From the NCBI RefSeq assembly GCF_028281305.1, contig NZ_JANQKD010000015.1, positions 88,154-152,153 on the forward strand: a stretch of DNA of 64,000 bases. Reading direction: 5' to 3'. This DNA comes from Pelagibius sp. Lineage in GTDB: Bacteria > Pseudomonadota > Alphaproteobacteria > Kiloniellales > Kiloniellaceae. Made by a program: the position numbers and the translations under genes. Below, one piece after another: positions 1-7,694 of the stretch. Numbering within the stretch: the first letter of the stretch is position 1; every line of letters begins with the position of its first letter. The notes under the pieces were generated by a model, which had not been told where the DNA came from, made no database searches, and saw nothing but the letters and a program-made list of their open reading frames with translations.

Positions 1-1100
<1,100 letters not shown>

Positions 1101-1379
1101 GGCGCGCTCCCGAGAGGCAGAGAGGCTGAGGATTCCGGTCCTCACCGAGGCATCTGGAGCCGTTGCAGGCGAAACACGGTCGCACAACGCCCAAGCGACT
1201 AACTCAACCTAGTTGAGGAATGTGCCGTTCATACCCGATTGGGACCCCGCTTGCCAATGGCCGATTTCCGCGCTGCACAAGAAAACCTGGCCGCAGGGCC
1301 GTTGATGCAGCGCGGGTCTGGCCCCATGTCATGCAGCAACAGGCTTTCGCGCGAGCACACAACATAACAGGAGGCAGGC

Positions 1380-2540
1380 ATGCGGCGGATCAAGGCAGCA
1401 ACGCTTCGGTGGGACGAACTGGCCCTGGTTTCGGCCGGCCTCCTGGCCCTCACGGCAGTAGCGGCGGTCCCAGCTCAGTCCGCCGAGATGACCGAGCAGT
1501 CGGAGCAGGCGGACTTCAAGGTCGTCCCGCTGACCGAGGGTCTGGACCATCCCTGGGGCCTCGCCTTCCTGCCCGATGGCGGCATGCTGATCACCGAGCG
1601 CAGCGGCGACCTGCGCCTCTTCAAGTACGGCAGGCTGGAATCCGGCCCCGTTGCCGGCGTGCCCGAAGTGGCCGCGCGCGGCCAGGGCGGCCTGCTGGAT
1701 GTCGCGGTCCACCCGGATTTCGCGGAAAACGGCCTCATCTACCTCTCCTACGCCGGCCCCGGGGAGGGCGGTGCCAGCACCGAAGTCGCGCGCGGGCGGC
1801 TCGACGGCATGGCCCTGCAGGATGTCGAGGTGATTTTCCGCGCCACGCCCAAGTCCGGCGGCACCGGCCACTTCGGCTCGCGCCTGGTCTTCGACCGTGA
1901 CGGCAAGCTGTTCATCAGCCTCGGCGACCGCCGCCAGATCCGGGAATCCCAGAACCTCGAGAATCATATCGGCACCGTCATCCGCCTGAACGACGACGGC
2001 AGCGTGCCGGAGGACAACCCCTTCCTCAGCCAGGCGGGTGCGCTCCCGGAGATTTTCTCCTACGGCCACCGCAACGTGCAGGGCATGACCCTGCACCCTG
2101 AGAGCGGCGAGATCTGGTCCCATGAGCACGGGCCGCGCGGTGGCGACGAACTGAACCTCGTGAAGGCCGGCGCCAACTACGGCTGGCCGGTGATCACCTA
2201 CGGCATCGACTACAGCGGCGCCATCATCACCGACAAGACCGAAGCGCCGGGCATGGAGCAGCCGGTCGTCTACTGGGACCCCTCCATCGCCCCCAGCGGC
2301 ATGGCCTTTTACGACGGCGACAAGTTCCCGCAGTGGCAGGGCGACCTCTTCATCGGCGCCCTGGCGCACCTGCACCTGCGACGCCTGGAAATGGAAGGCG
2401 GCCAGGTGGTCGGCCAGGAAAGCCTGCTGACCGGGCTGAACGAGCGCATCCGCGACGTCCGCAACGGTCCGGACGGCTACCTCTATGTCCTGACCGACAG
2501 CTCCAACGGACAACTGCTGCGCCTGGAGCCGGCAAGCTGA
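1380..2540 (+). CDS. PQQ-dependent periplasmic aldose sugar dehydrogenase (YliI/Asd type)
   Basis: Probable soluble quinoprotein that oxidises aldose sugars to lactones in the periplasm. The 386-residue protein has an N-terminal signal region (hydrophobic LALVSAGLLALTAVAAV followed by PAQSAE). It then shows the six-bladed beta-propeller repeats of the GSDH/sorbosone dehydrogenase family: LDHPWGLAFLPDGGMLITER, the HFGSRLVFDRDGKLFISLGDR blade, YGHRNVQGMTLHP, WSHEHGPRGGDELN and GANYGWPVITYG. The His in the HFGSRL segment and the HEHGPRGGDE segment fit the catalytic and PQQ-contact regions of the family. ATG at 1380 is preceded by AGGAGG. It stands alone, divergent from zwf, so a link to hexose oxidation upstream of Zwf is possible but inferred. 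Substrate is not determinable from sequence. Confidence 0.88.
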   Translation: MRRIKAATLRWDELALVSAGLLALTAVAAVPAQSAEMTEQSEQADFKVVPLTEGLDHPWGLAFLPDGGMLITERSGDLRLFKYGRLESGPVAGVPEVAARGQGGLLDVAVHPDFAENGLIYLSYAGPGEGGASTEVARGRLDGMALQDVEVIFRATPKSGGTGHFGSRLVFDRDGKLFISLGDRRQIRESQNLENHIGTVIRLNDDGSVPEDNPFLSQAGALPEIFSYGHRNVQGMTLHPESGEIWSHEHGPRGGDELNLVKAGANYGWPVITYGIDYSGAIITDKTEAPGMEQPVVYWDPSIAPSGMAFYDGDKFPQWQGDLFIGALAHLHLRRLEMEGGQVVGQESLLTGLNERIRDVRNGPDGYLYVLTDSSNGQLLRLEPAS

Positions 2541-2571
2541 AGAGCGGTCGACCGTAATCCGGCGACAACGA

Positions 2572-2606
2572 GGGCGCTGCGCGGACGCCGCAGCGTCCCT
2601 TTCCCT
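2572..2606 (+). terminator. Probable intrinsic terminator after the aldose dehydrogenase
   Basis: A ten-pair stem GGGCGCTGCG/CGCAGCGTCC (one G-U) with a 7-base loop is followed by CTTTCCCTC. It lies between two convergent genes, 32 bases after the dehydrogenase stop. The T-tract is short and interrupted, so efficiency is uncertain. Confidence 0.5.
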
Positions 2607-2630
2607 CTGCGTCCGTGCACCAAGGCCGCG

Positions 2631-3650
2631 CTACGCGAAGGCTGCCAGCACCGCGGCCAGGTTTCGGCCGAGCACCGGCGACAGGTAACCGCCCTCCTGC
2701 ACCAGCACAGTGGGCAGGCCGAGGCCGTCGATGGCGGCGCCGATGCGGGCAAAGCCGTCGGTGGTGATAGCCAGCCCGCCGAAGGGGTCGTCCTCCGACG
2801 CATCGAGCCCGAGCGCGACGACAAGGTAGGAGGGGGCGAAACCGTGCAAGGCCTCGGCCGCGACCTCCAACGCGGTCAGGAAACCCTCGTCGCCGGTGCC
2901 GAGCGCCAAAGGCAGGTTCAGGTTGGCGCCCTCGCCCTCCCCCGAGCCGCGCTCCCCCGCATAGCCCCAGAAAAAAGGGTAGAACTGCGCCGGGTCGGCA
3001 TGAACGGAAATGGTCATCACGTCGCCGCGCTGCCAGAAGATGCCCTGCGTGCCGTTGCCGTGATGCAGGTCGACGTCGAGCACCGCCACCCGCTTGCTGT
3101 GCCGGCTGAGGTACTGCGCGGCGACGGCCGAGTTGTTGACAAAGCAGAAACCGCCGGCCATGTCGGCATAGGCATGATGACCCGGCGGGCGGCAGAGGGC
3201 ATAGGCAGCCCGCTCGCCGGACAACACGGCATCGGCCGCGGTCAGGGCGACATCGGCGGCGCTGAGCGCGGCGGCGTAGGTCTCCGGCCCCAGGGGGCAG
3301 GCGGTGTCGGCCATGTGCCAGCCGGCCCGTCCGATAATGGAGTCCGGATAGCCGCCGGCCTCATGCCGGTTCGGGTGCACGTTGGAGATGATCTCCGCCG
3401 AGGCATCGCCCAAGGCGGCCCAAGCGGCCGGCGCCTCTTCGAGAAAGCGCAGATACTCGGCGGTGTGCACCGCGCGCACCGGATCGAGGCCGAAGCGCCG
3501 CGGCGGGCGCAGCTTGTGGCCGGCCTGTTCCAGGCCCTCCCGAAGCTGGTCGGCCCGCGCCGGTACCTCCGTACTGTTGCGCAGCTGGCCGCGCACCAGG
3601 AAGAATTGCGGATGATGATCCGCGTGCCGCGGATCGTAAAAAGCCTTCAT
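2631..3650 (-). CDS. Histone deacetylase family amidohydrolase (acetylpolyamine amidohydrolase-like)
   Basis: Zinc-dependent deacetylase of the arginase/deacetylase fold; bacterial members remove acetyl groups from acetylpolyamines or acetyl-lysine. Visible motifs: CRPPGHHAYADMAGGFCFVNN (catalytic His pair), DVDLHHGNGTQGIFW (zinc Asp/His), LGLDASEDDPFGGL (second zinc Asp) and a C-terminal QEGGYLS (Gly-Gly-Tyr), so the active site looks intact. The ORF track starts at 3737, but the ATG at 3650 is better: it begins MKAFYDPRHADHHP, the normal start of this family, and has a G-rich ribosome site a few bases upstream. That gives 339 residues, a typical length. It is divergent from the GNAT gene with about 130 bases between them. 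Specific substrate unknown. Confidence 0.9.
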   Translation of the reverse strand: MKAFYDPRHADHHPQFFLVRGQLRNSTEVPARADQLREGLEQAGHKLRPPRRFGLDPVRAVHTAEYLRFLEEAPAAWAALGDASAEIISNVHPNRHEAGGYPDSIIGRAGWHMADTACPLGPETYAAALSAADVALTAADAVLSGERAAYALCRPPGHHAYADMAGGFCFVNNSAVAAQYLSRHSKRVAVLDVDLHHGNGTQGIFWQRGDVMTISVHADPAQFYPFFWGYAGERGSGEGEGANLNLPLALGTGDEGFLTALEVAAEALHGFAPSYLVVALGLDASEDDPFGGLAITTDGFARIGAAIDGLGLPTVLVQEGGYLSPVLGRNLAAVLAAFA

Positions 3651-3780
3651 CGACAGCCCCCCAAAGTCCTCCCCCGGGCGATTCCCCTGATATGATTGCG
3701 CCCGGACCGTAGAGACAGTGGTGGGAGCGCTTGGCAAGCGTCAAGCCGAAACCGCCCGGGCAAACGCAAGGGACGCCGCC

Positions 3781-4629
3781 ATGGCAGCATCTTTGGAGAT
3801 CCGGCCGATCAGCCGGCAGGAGTTCGAAACCGCGGTTTCCTGGGCGCGGGCGGAAGGCTGGAACCCGGGGCTCGCCGACGGCGATTGCTTCTATGCCTGC
3901 GATCCCGCGGGCTATCTGATGGCCTTCGAGGACGGCCAGCCCCTCGCCTCCATCTCGGTCGTCGCCTACGGCGAGGCCTTCGGCTTCCTGGGATTCTACA
4001 TCTGCCGCCCGGAGCGTCGCGGGGAAGGCATCGGCTACCGGCTCTGGCAGGCCGGCCTCGCACGCCTGGGAGAGCGGACCATCGGGCTCGACGGCGTGGT
4101 CGACCAGCAGGAGAACTACCGCAAGGAAGGCTTCGTTCTGGAGCATCGCAACGTGCGCTATGGGGGCCGGGTCGACTGCGCAGCCCCGGAAGACCCGCGC
4201 CTGCGGACCATCGGGCCCGAAGAGGTCGAGGCCATCATGACCTACGACCAACCCTTCTTCCCGGCACCGCGCGCGGACTTCCTGAGGAACTGGCTTCAGC
4301 GCAGTGATGTGCGCTTCGGTTCGGTTCTGGTCGAGGACGGCGCGGTGCGCGGCTACGGCGTGCTGCGCCGTTGCCACGAGGGCTTCAAGGTCGGGCCGCT
4401 CTTTGCCGACGACCGGGAACGCGCGGACCTGCTGTTTCGCAGCCTGGCAGCGGAGACCAAGGGAGAACCCGTTTTTCTCGACCCGCCTCAACCCAATGGC
4501 GCGGCGGTTCGCCTGGCCGAAAGCTACAGCATGACGCCGGTCTTCGAGACCGCCCGGATGTACCGCGGCCCCGCCCCCAAGCTGCCGCTGGAGCGCACCT
4601 TCGGAATCACGACCTTCGAGCTCGGCTGA
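3781..4629 (+). CDS. GNAT family N-acetyltransferase with second acyltransferase-like domain
   Basis: Predicted cytoplasmic acetyl-CoA-dependent acetyltransferase of 282 residues. The N-terminal GNAT domain shows FYICRPERRGEGIGYRLWQAGL, where RRGEGIG is the acetyl-CoA pyrophosphate-binding loop, followed by the YRKEGF element. The C-terminal half (from about residue 150) resembles the second domain common in two-domain GNAT proteins of the YitH type. The ATG at 3781 is preferred over the track start at 3718: AAGGGA precedes it and the alignment with GNAT proteins begins there (IRPISRQEFETAV). Its last 23 bases overlap the convergent TPR-like gene. Substrate unknown. Confidence 0.82.
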   Translation: MAASLEIRPISRQEFETAVSWARAEGWNPGLADGDCFYACDPAGYLMAFEDGQPLASISVVAYGEAFGFLGFYICRPERRGEGIGYRLWQAGLARLGERTIGLDGVVDQQENYRKEGFVLEHRNVRYGGRVDCAAPEDPRLRTIGPEEVEAIMTYDQPFFPAPRADFLRNWLQRSDVRFGSVLVEDGAVRGYGVLRRCHEGFKVGPLFADDRERADLLFRSLAAETKGEPVFLDPPQPNGAAVRLAESYSMTPVFETARMYRGPAPKLPLERTFGITTFELG

Positions 4630-5035
4630 GGGGGAAGCGGACAACGCGGCCTTCGAGGCGTTTTTCCAGCGCACGGTCCTCCAGCGACGGACTGGCCGCC
4701 AGAGCGCGGGCGTAGATCTCCGCCGCCTCGTCCACCCGCCCGAGATCCAGCAGAAGGCGGGCCCGCAGCAGGGCGGCTTCCGGCGTCTCGGTCCCGAAAA
4801 CCCAGTCGAGCGCGGCCTCGGAACAGCCTTCGTCCAACAGGAATTCGGCCACGAAGACCCGGTCCTCCAGCTTTTCGACCTGTTCGGGGGAAAGCGGCTC
4901 CAGGCTGGCGAGGGCCAGCTCGACCTCGCCAAGATCCGCGGCCGCCCGCACCAGGATCAGGCGCAGAGCCGGGTCCTCCGGAGTATCCTGGAGCGCCGTC
5001 TGCAAAGCCTTCAGTGTAGCGTGATCCCCGGACAT
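4607..5035 (-). CDS. Small TPR-like helical repeat protein
   Basis: 142 residues with an alpha-helical, tetratricopeptide-like pattern: PALRLILVRAAADLGEVELALASLEPL, then VFVAEFLLDEGCSEAALDWVF, then ALLRARLLLDLGRVDEAAEIYARALAASP, which is a good TPR consensus. No catalytic domain is present. In my recollection this kind of region occurs as the N-terminal part of some larger bacterial AAA-type proteins, so this could be a stand-alone version or a truncated remnant; I cannot decide. No signal peptide or membrane segment. It overlaps the GNAT gene tail-to-tail and lies 31 bases downstream of the AraC regulator on the same strand. Confidence 0.65.
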   Translation of the reverse strand: MSGDHATLKALQTALQDTPEDPALRLILVRAAADLGEVELALASLEPLSPEQVEKLEDRVFVAEFLLDEGCSEAALDWVFGTETPEAALLRARLLLDLGRVDEAAEIYARALAASPSLEDRALEKRLEGRVVRFPLSRARRS

Positions 5036-5065
5036 CCTGCCGCCGGCCCCTTCCGGGCCGCCTCG

Positions 5066-5914
5066 CTAGTGGGATACGGCGTTGACGAGCTGCCCGGGCG
5101 TGATGCCGTAGACCCGCTTGAAGTGGCGGGTCAGGGCCGACTGGTCATAGAACCCGGTCATCGCCGCGGTGTCGGCAATGCCGGCGCCCTCCGACAACAG
5201 ACGCCGGGCTTCCTGCAGGCGCAACTGGGTCAGATAGACATGGGGCGGCAGCCCCATTTCCTTCTTGAAACTGCGCACCAGATGAAAGGCGCTCATCTCC
5301 GCCACGACTGCCAACTGTTCCAGCTTCACCGAGTCGCCATAGTTGGCGCGCAGGAACTCCACGACGCGCCCGATCCGGCTGCGCTCGTCGGCGAGCCGCT
5401 GCTCCTGCGCAGAGGGACTGCCGTGGCGCCGGTAAAGCGTGGCCATGGCATCGAGCAGGCCGGACTCGCGCTCCAGCACCGAGGCCTCTCCCTCCGAGGC
5501 AGCATGGACGCGGCGGAAAGCGGCGAAGAGGTTGCGGTCCTGCAGTTTGTTGGTGAGGAAGGCCGGAAACCTGCCCGGCGCGAGTTCCAGATCCGCGCCG
5601 ACACGGTCCAGAGCCTGGCGGTTCAGATAGAAGGCCCGGTACCGCCAGCGATCGCTGCGCCCCATACGCCCCGCATGCGGCTCACCCGGATTGAACACCA
5701 GCAGCGTTCCCTCCTCCGCCTGATCCGACACGCCACGGCTGTCGAAGACGGCGCCGCCCCGCTCGGTCGCCGCGATGACGAGTTCATCGTGCACATGGGG
5801 GGTGAACTCGTGGCTGGTGAAGTCGGCCTGCATCAGCAGCATGCCGGGAACCGCTGCATCGCCCCAGAGGCGGCAACGGTTGGCGTCTGTCCTGCGTGTC
5901 CTTGTCCGTGCCAT
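5066..5914 (-). CDS. AraC family transcriptional regulator
   Basis: 282-residue DNA-binding regulator. The N-terminal cupin-like effector domain (about residues 25-150) includes HVHDELVIAATERGGAVFDSRG and NPGEPHAG, typical of AraC_binding proteins. The C-terminal double helix-turn-helix (about 180-280) shows LAVVAEMSAFHLVRSFKKEMGLPPHVYLTQLRLQEARRLL and DTAAMTGFYDQSALTRHFKRVYGITPGQL, the full AraC signature. No ligand can be read from the sequence. It is followed by the TPR-like gene and preceded by the AlaX-SDR pair on the same strand, 23 bases from the SDR stop, so it may be co-transcribed with them. Confidence 0.9.
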   Translation of the reverse strand: MARTRTRRTDANRCRLWGDAAVPGMLLMQADFTSHEFTPHVHDELVIAATERGGAVFDSRGVSDQAEEGTLLVFNPGEPHAGRMGRSDRWRYRAFYLNRQALDRVGADLELAPGRFPAFLTNKLQDRNLFAAFRRVHAASEGEASVLERESGLLDAMATLYRRHGSPSAQEQRLADERSRIGRVVEFLRANYGDSVKLEQLAVVAEMSAFHLVRSFKKEMGLPPHVYLTQLRLQEARRLLSEGAGIADTAAMTGFYDQSALTRHFKRVYGITPGQLVNAVSH

Positions 5915-5937
5915 GACTTCCCTACTGTGCCCCTTCG

Positions 5938-6687
5938 CTAGGCGGAAAGAAAGCCGCCATCAACGCAGAGATTGTGGCCGCAGACGAAGGCCGCCTGCCC
6001 GGACGCCAGCCACAGCACCGCCTCGGCCACCTCCTCAGGCCGGCCCAGACGCCCGGCCGGCAGCCCCGCCGCCACCGTCGCCCGGTCGCCGACGCCGGCC
6101 GCCAGCATCATCGGCGTCTCGACCCGCCCGGGCGAGACCGCGTTGATGCGGATGCCCTCACCGGCATACTCCATGGCCGCCGAGCGCGTGAGCGAAAGCA
6201 CCGCCGCCTTGGAGGCACTGTAGAGCGCCAGCCCCGGGTTCGGGTTGCGCAGACCGCTGACCGAGGCGTTGTTGACGATGACGCCGCCGCCCGCGGCCAG
6301 CATGATGCGGATTTCCGCCTGCATGGCCAGAAAGACGGCACGCAGGTTAGTGTCGAAAACGGTGTCGTAGGTCTCCGCCGGCTGATCCGCCAGCAGGGCG
6401 CGGCGCTCCTGAAAACCAGCATTGTTGAAGGCAATGTCGAGTCCGCCAAGATGGTCGGCAGCCGAGTCCACGAGAGCCGTCACCGCCGCGGCTTCGCTCA
6501 GGTCCGCGGCCAGAAAGGTCAGCGCTCCCTCGGCAGCGGCGACGACCTCCGCCCCCCGCGCGGCATCGCGGCCAGAGATCAGCACTGCCGCGCCGGCCCG
6601 CGCAAAGGCCAGCGCCGTCGCCCGGCCGATGCCGGAGGTGGCACCGGTGACCAGCACCCGCTTTCCCGAGAATGACCCAGCGGTCAT
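5938..6687 (-). CDS. Short-chain dehydrogenase/reductase
   Basis: NAD(P)-dependent oxidoreductase of 249 residues, the classical SDR length. Rossmann motif VTGATSGIGRATALAFARAG, structural NNAG, catalytic Ser-Tyr-Lys set in VNNASVSGLRNPNPGLALYSASKAAV, and the C-terminal CGHNLCVDGGF. Its ATG overlaps the stop of alaX by four bases (ATGA), which implies translational coupling. Substrate cannot be inferred; the pairing with an editing hydrolase is not a known pathway. Confidence 0.9.
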   Translation of the reverse strand: MTAGSFSGKRVLVTGATSGIGRATALAFARAGAAVLISGRDAARGAEVVAAAEGALTFLAADLSEAAAVTALVDSAADHLGGLDIAFNNAGFQERRALLADQPAETYDTVFDTNLRAVFLAMQAEIRIMLAAGGGVIVNNASVSGLRNPNPGLALYSASKAAVLSLTRSAAMEYAGEGIRINAVSPGRVETPMMLAAGVGDRATVAAGLPAGRLGRPEEVAEAVLWLASGQAAFVCGHNLCVDGGFLSA

Positions 6688-7418
6688 AGATCGGCGAGGC
6701 CGAGCTTGACGCGGCGGTTGTGTCGCCCCTTGTTCTCGACCTTCAGGATGCGCAGTGGCCGGGACTCACCGGTCGAAGACAGATGGGTCCCACCACAGGC
6801 CTGGCGGTCAAGCCCGGCAATCTCGACGATGCGCACCGTGCCATCCGGCTGGGCGGGGGGTGTCACCGCCTTGGAGCGCAAGGTGCCCGGCTCCTGCGCC
6901 GCCTGGGCCATCGGCAGGGAGAAGGTGTTCACCGGCAGGTCCTGGGCGATGATGTCGTTGATGGTCGCCTCCATTTCCCGCAGGCGCTGATTGTCGGCGC
7001 CGGGCAGGTCGAGATCGATGCGCGCCGTGCCGCCCCCGCTGACGGGGTCGCCCGTCATGTTTGCGCCGGTGACCAGGGCACCGTCGAAGGCCTGAAACGC
7101 CAGGGCGTTGACGATGTGAAGCCCGGTGTGGAGTTGCTGCATCAGAAACCGGAAGTCGGGATCGACCCGCAGTTCCACCGGCCCGCTGATCTCGACCGAT
7201 TCCGCCAAGAGGTGCCAGAGCCGGCTGCCCTGCTGTTCGACGCCGGTGATGGCCGTCTCTCCGCCCTTCCAGGCGAGCGTTCCGCGGTCGGTCGGCTGCC
7301 CGCCGCCACCGGGGTAGAGGGCGGATCGGCTGAGCACGACCGCTCCTGGGCGGCTGTCCACCACCTCGGCCTCATGGGTCAGGAGATCGGGCGCCTCGTG
7401 GCAGAGGTAAGCTGCCAT
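6684..7418 (-). CDS. alaX: Alanyl-tRNA editing protein AlaX
   Basis: Free-standing trans-editing hydrolase related to the AlaRS editing domain; deacylates mischarged tRNA(Ala), typically Ser- or Gly-tRNA(Ala). The 244-residue protein has the threonyl/alanyl-tRNA synthetase second additional domain features: YPGGGGQPTDRG near residue 40, the zinc motif HTGLH (HxxxH) and the second zinc motif CGGTHLSSTGE. No aminoacylation domain is present, as expected for AlaX. First gene of a coupled pair with the SDR. Upstream (7419-7694) lies an intergenic repeat region. Confidence 0.9.
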   Translation of the reverse strand: MAAYLCHEAPDLLTHEAEVVDSRPGAVVLSRSALYPGGGGQPTDRGTLAWKGGETAITGVEQQGSRLWHLLAESVEISGPVELRVDPDFRFLMQQLHTGLHIVNALAFQAFDGALVTGANMTGDPVSGGGTARIDLDLPGADNQRLREMEATINDIIAQDLPVNTFSLPMAQAAQEPGTLRSKAVTPPAQPDGTVRIVEIAGLDRQACGGTHLSSTGESRPLRILKVENKGRHNRRVKLGLADL

Positions 7419-7461
7419 ATGTTCTTCCTAAGGTGTTGCTGAGCACGACTATGCAGCAGCA

Positions 7462-7541
7462 CACCATGGAGGTCCGCGGCGATCTTGGCGAATCTTGCCG
7501 TCCCGATAAATGAGGCCGGCCTGCACAAGGCCTCCATGGTG
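7462..7541. repeat. Perfect 11-bp inverted repeat flanking 58 bases
   Basis: CACCATGGAGG at 7462-7472 and CCTCCATGGTG at 7531-7541 are exact reverse complements. The enclosed 58 bases code for nothing I recognise. It could be a remnant of a small mobile or palindromic element next to the repeat at 7558-7665. Confidence 0.45.
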
Positions 7542-7557
7542 GAGACCGTTGTCCCAA

Positions 7558-7665
7558 CCATGCTTCGAGACGGGCCCGTCGGCCCTCCTCAGCATGAGGC
7601 CTGACCCAATGTCGGACGCTGACCTCATCCTGAGGTGCGCAGCGCAGCGAAGCCCCGAAGGATGC
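7558..7665. repeat. Palindromic intergenic repeat, alphaproteobacterial type
   Basis: The segment begins CCATGCTTCGAGACGGGCCC and ends CCCCGAAGGATGC. It contains two near-identical 13-base palindromes, CCTCAGCATGAGG (7588-7600) and CCTCATCCTGAGG (7623-7635). From memory, this CCATGCTTCGAGAC...CCTCATCCTGAGG arrangement is a frequently dispersed intergenic palindromic element in alphaproteobacteria. It sits just downstream of the formate dehydrogenase operon and could also end or stabilise its transcript. Confidence 0.6.
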
Positions 7666-7694
7666 GCCGTGGGCCTCCGGCTGACCGCCCGCCG

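Noticed and set aside
7379-7561. 60-residue minus ORF in the repeat region
   Set aside because: Created by the inverted repeat; no similarity recognised and no ribosome site.
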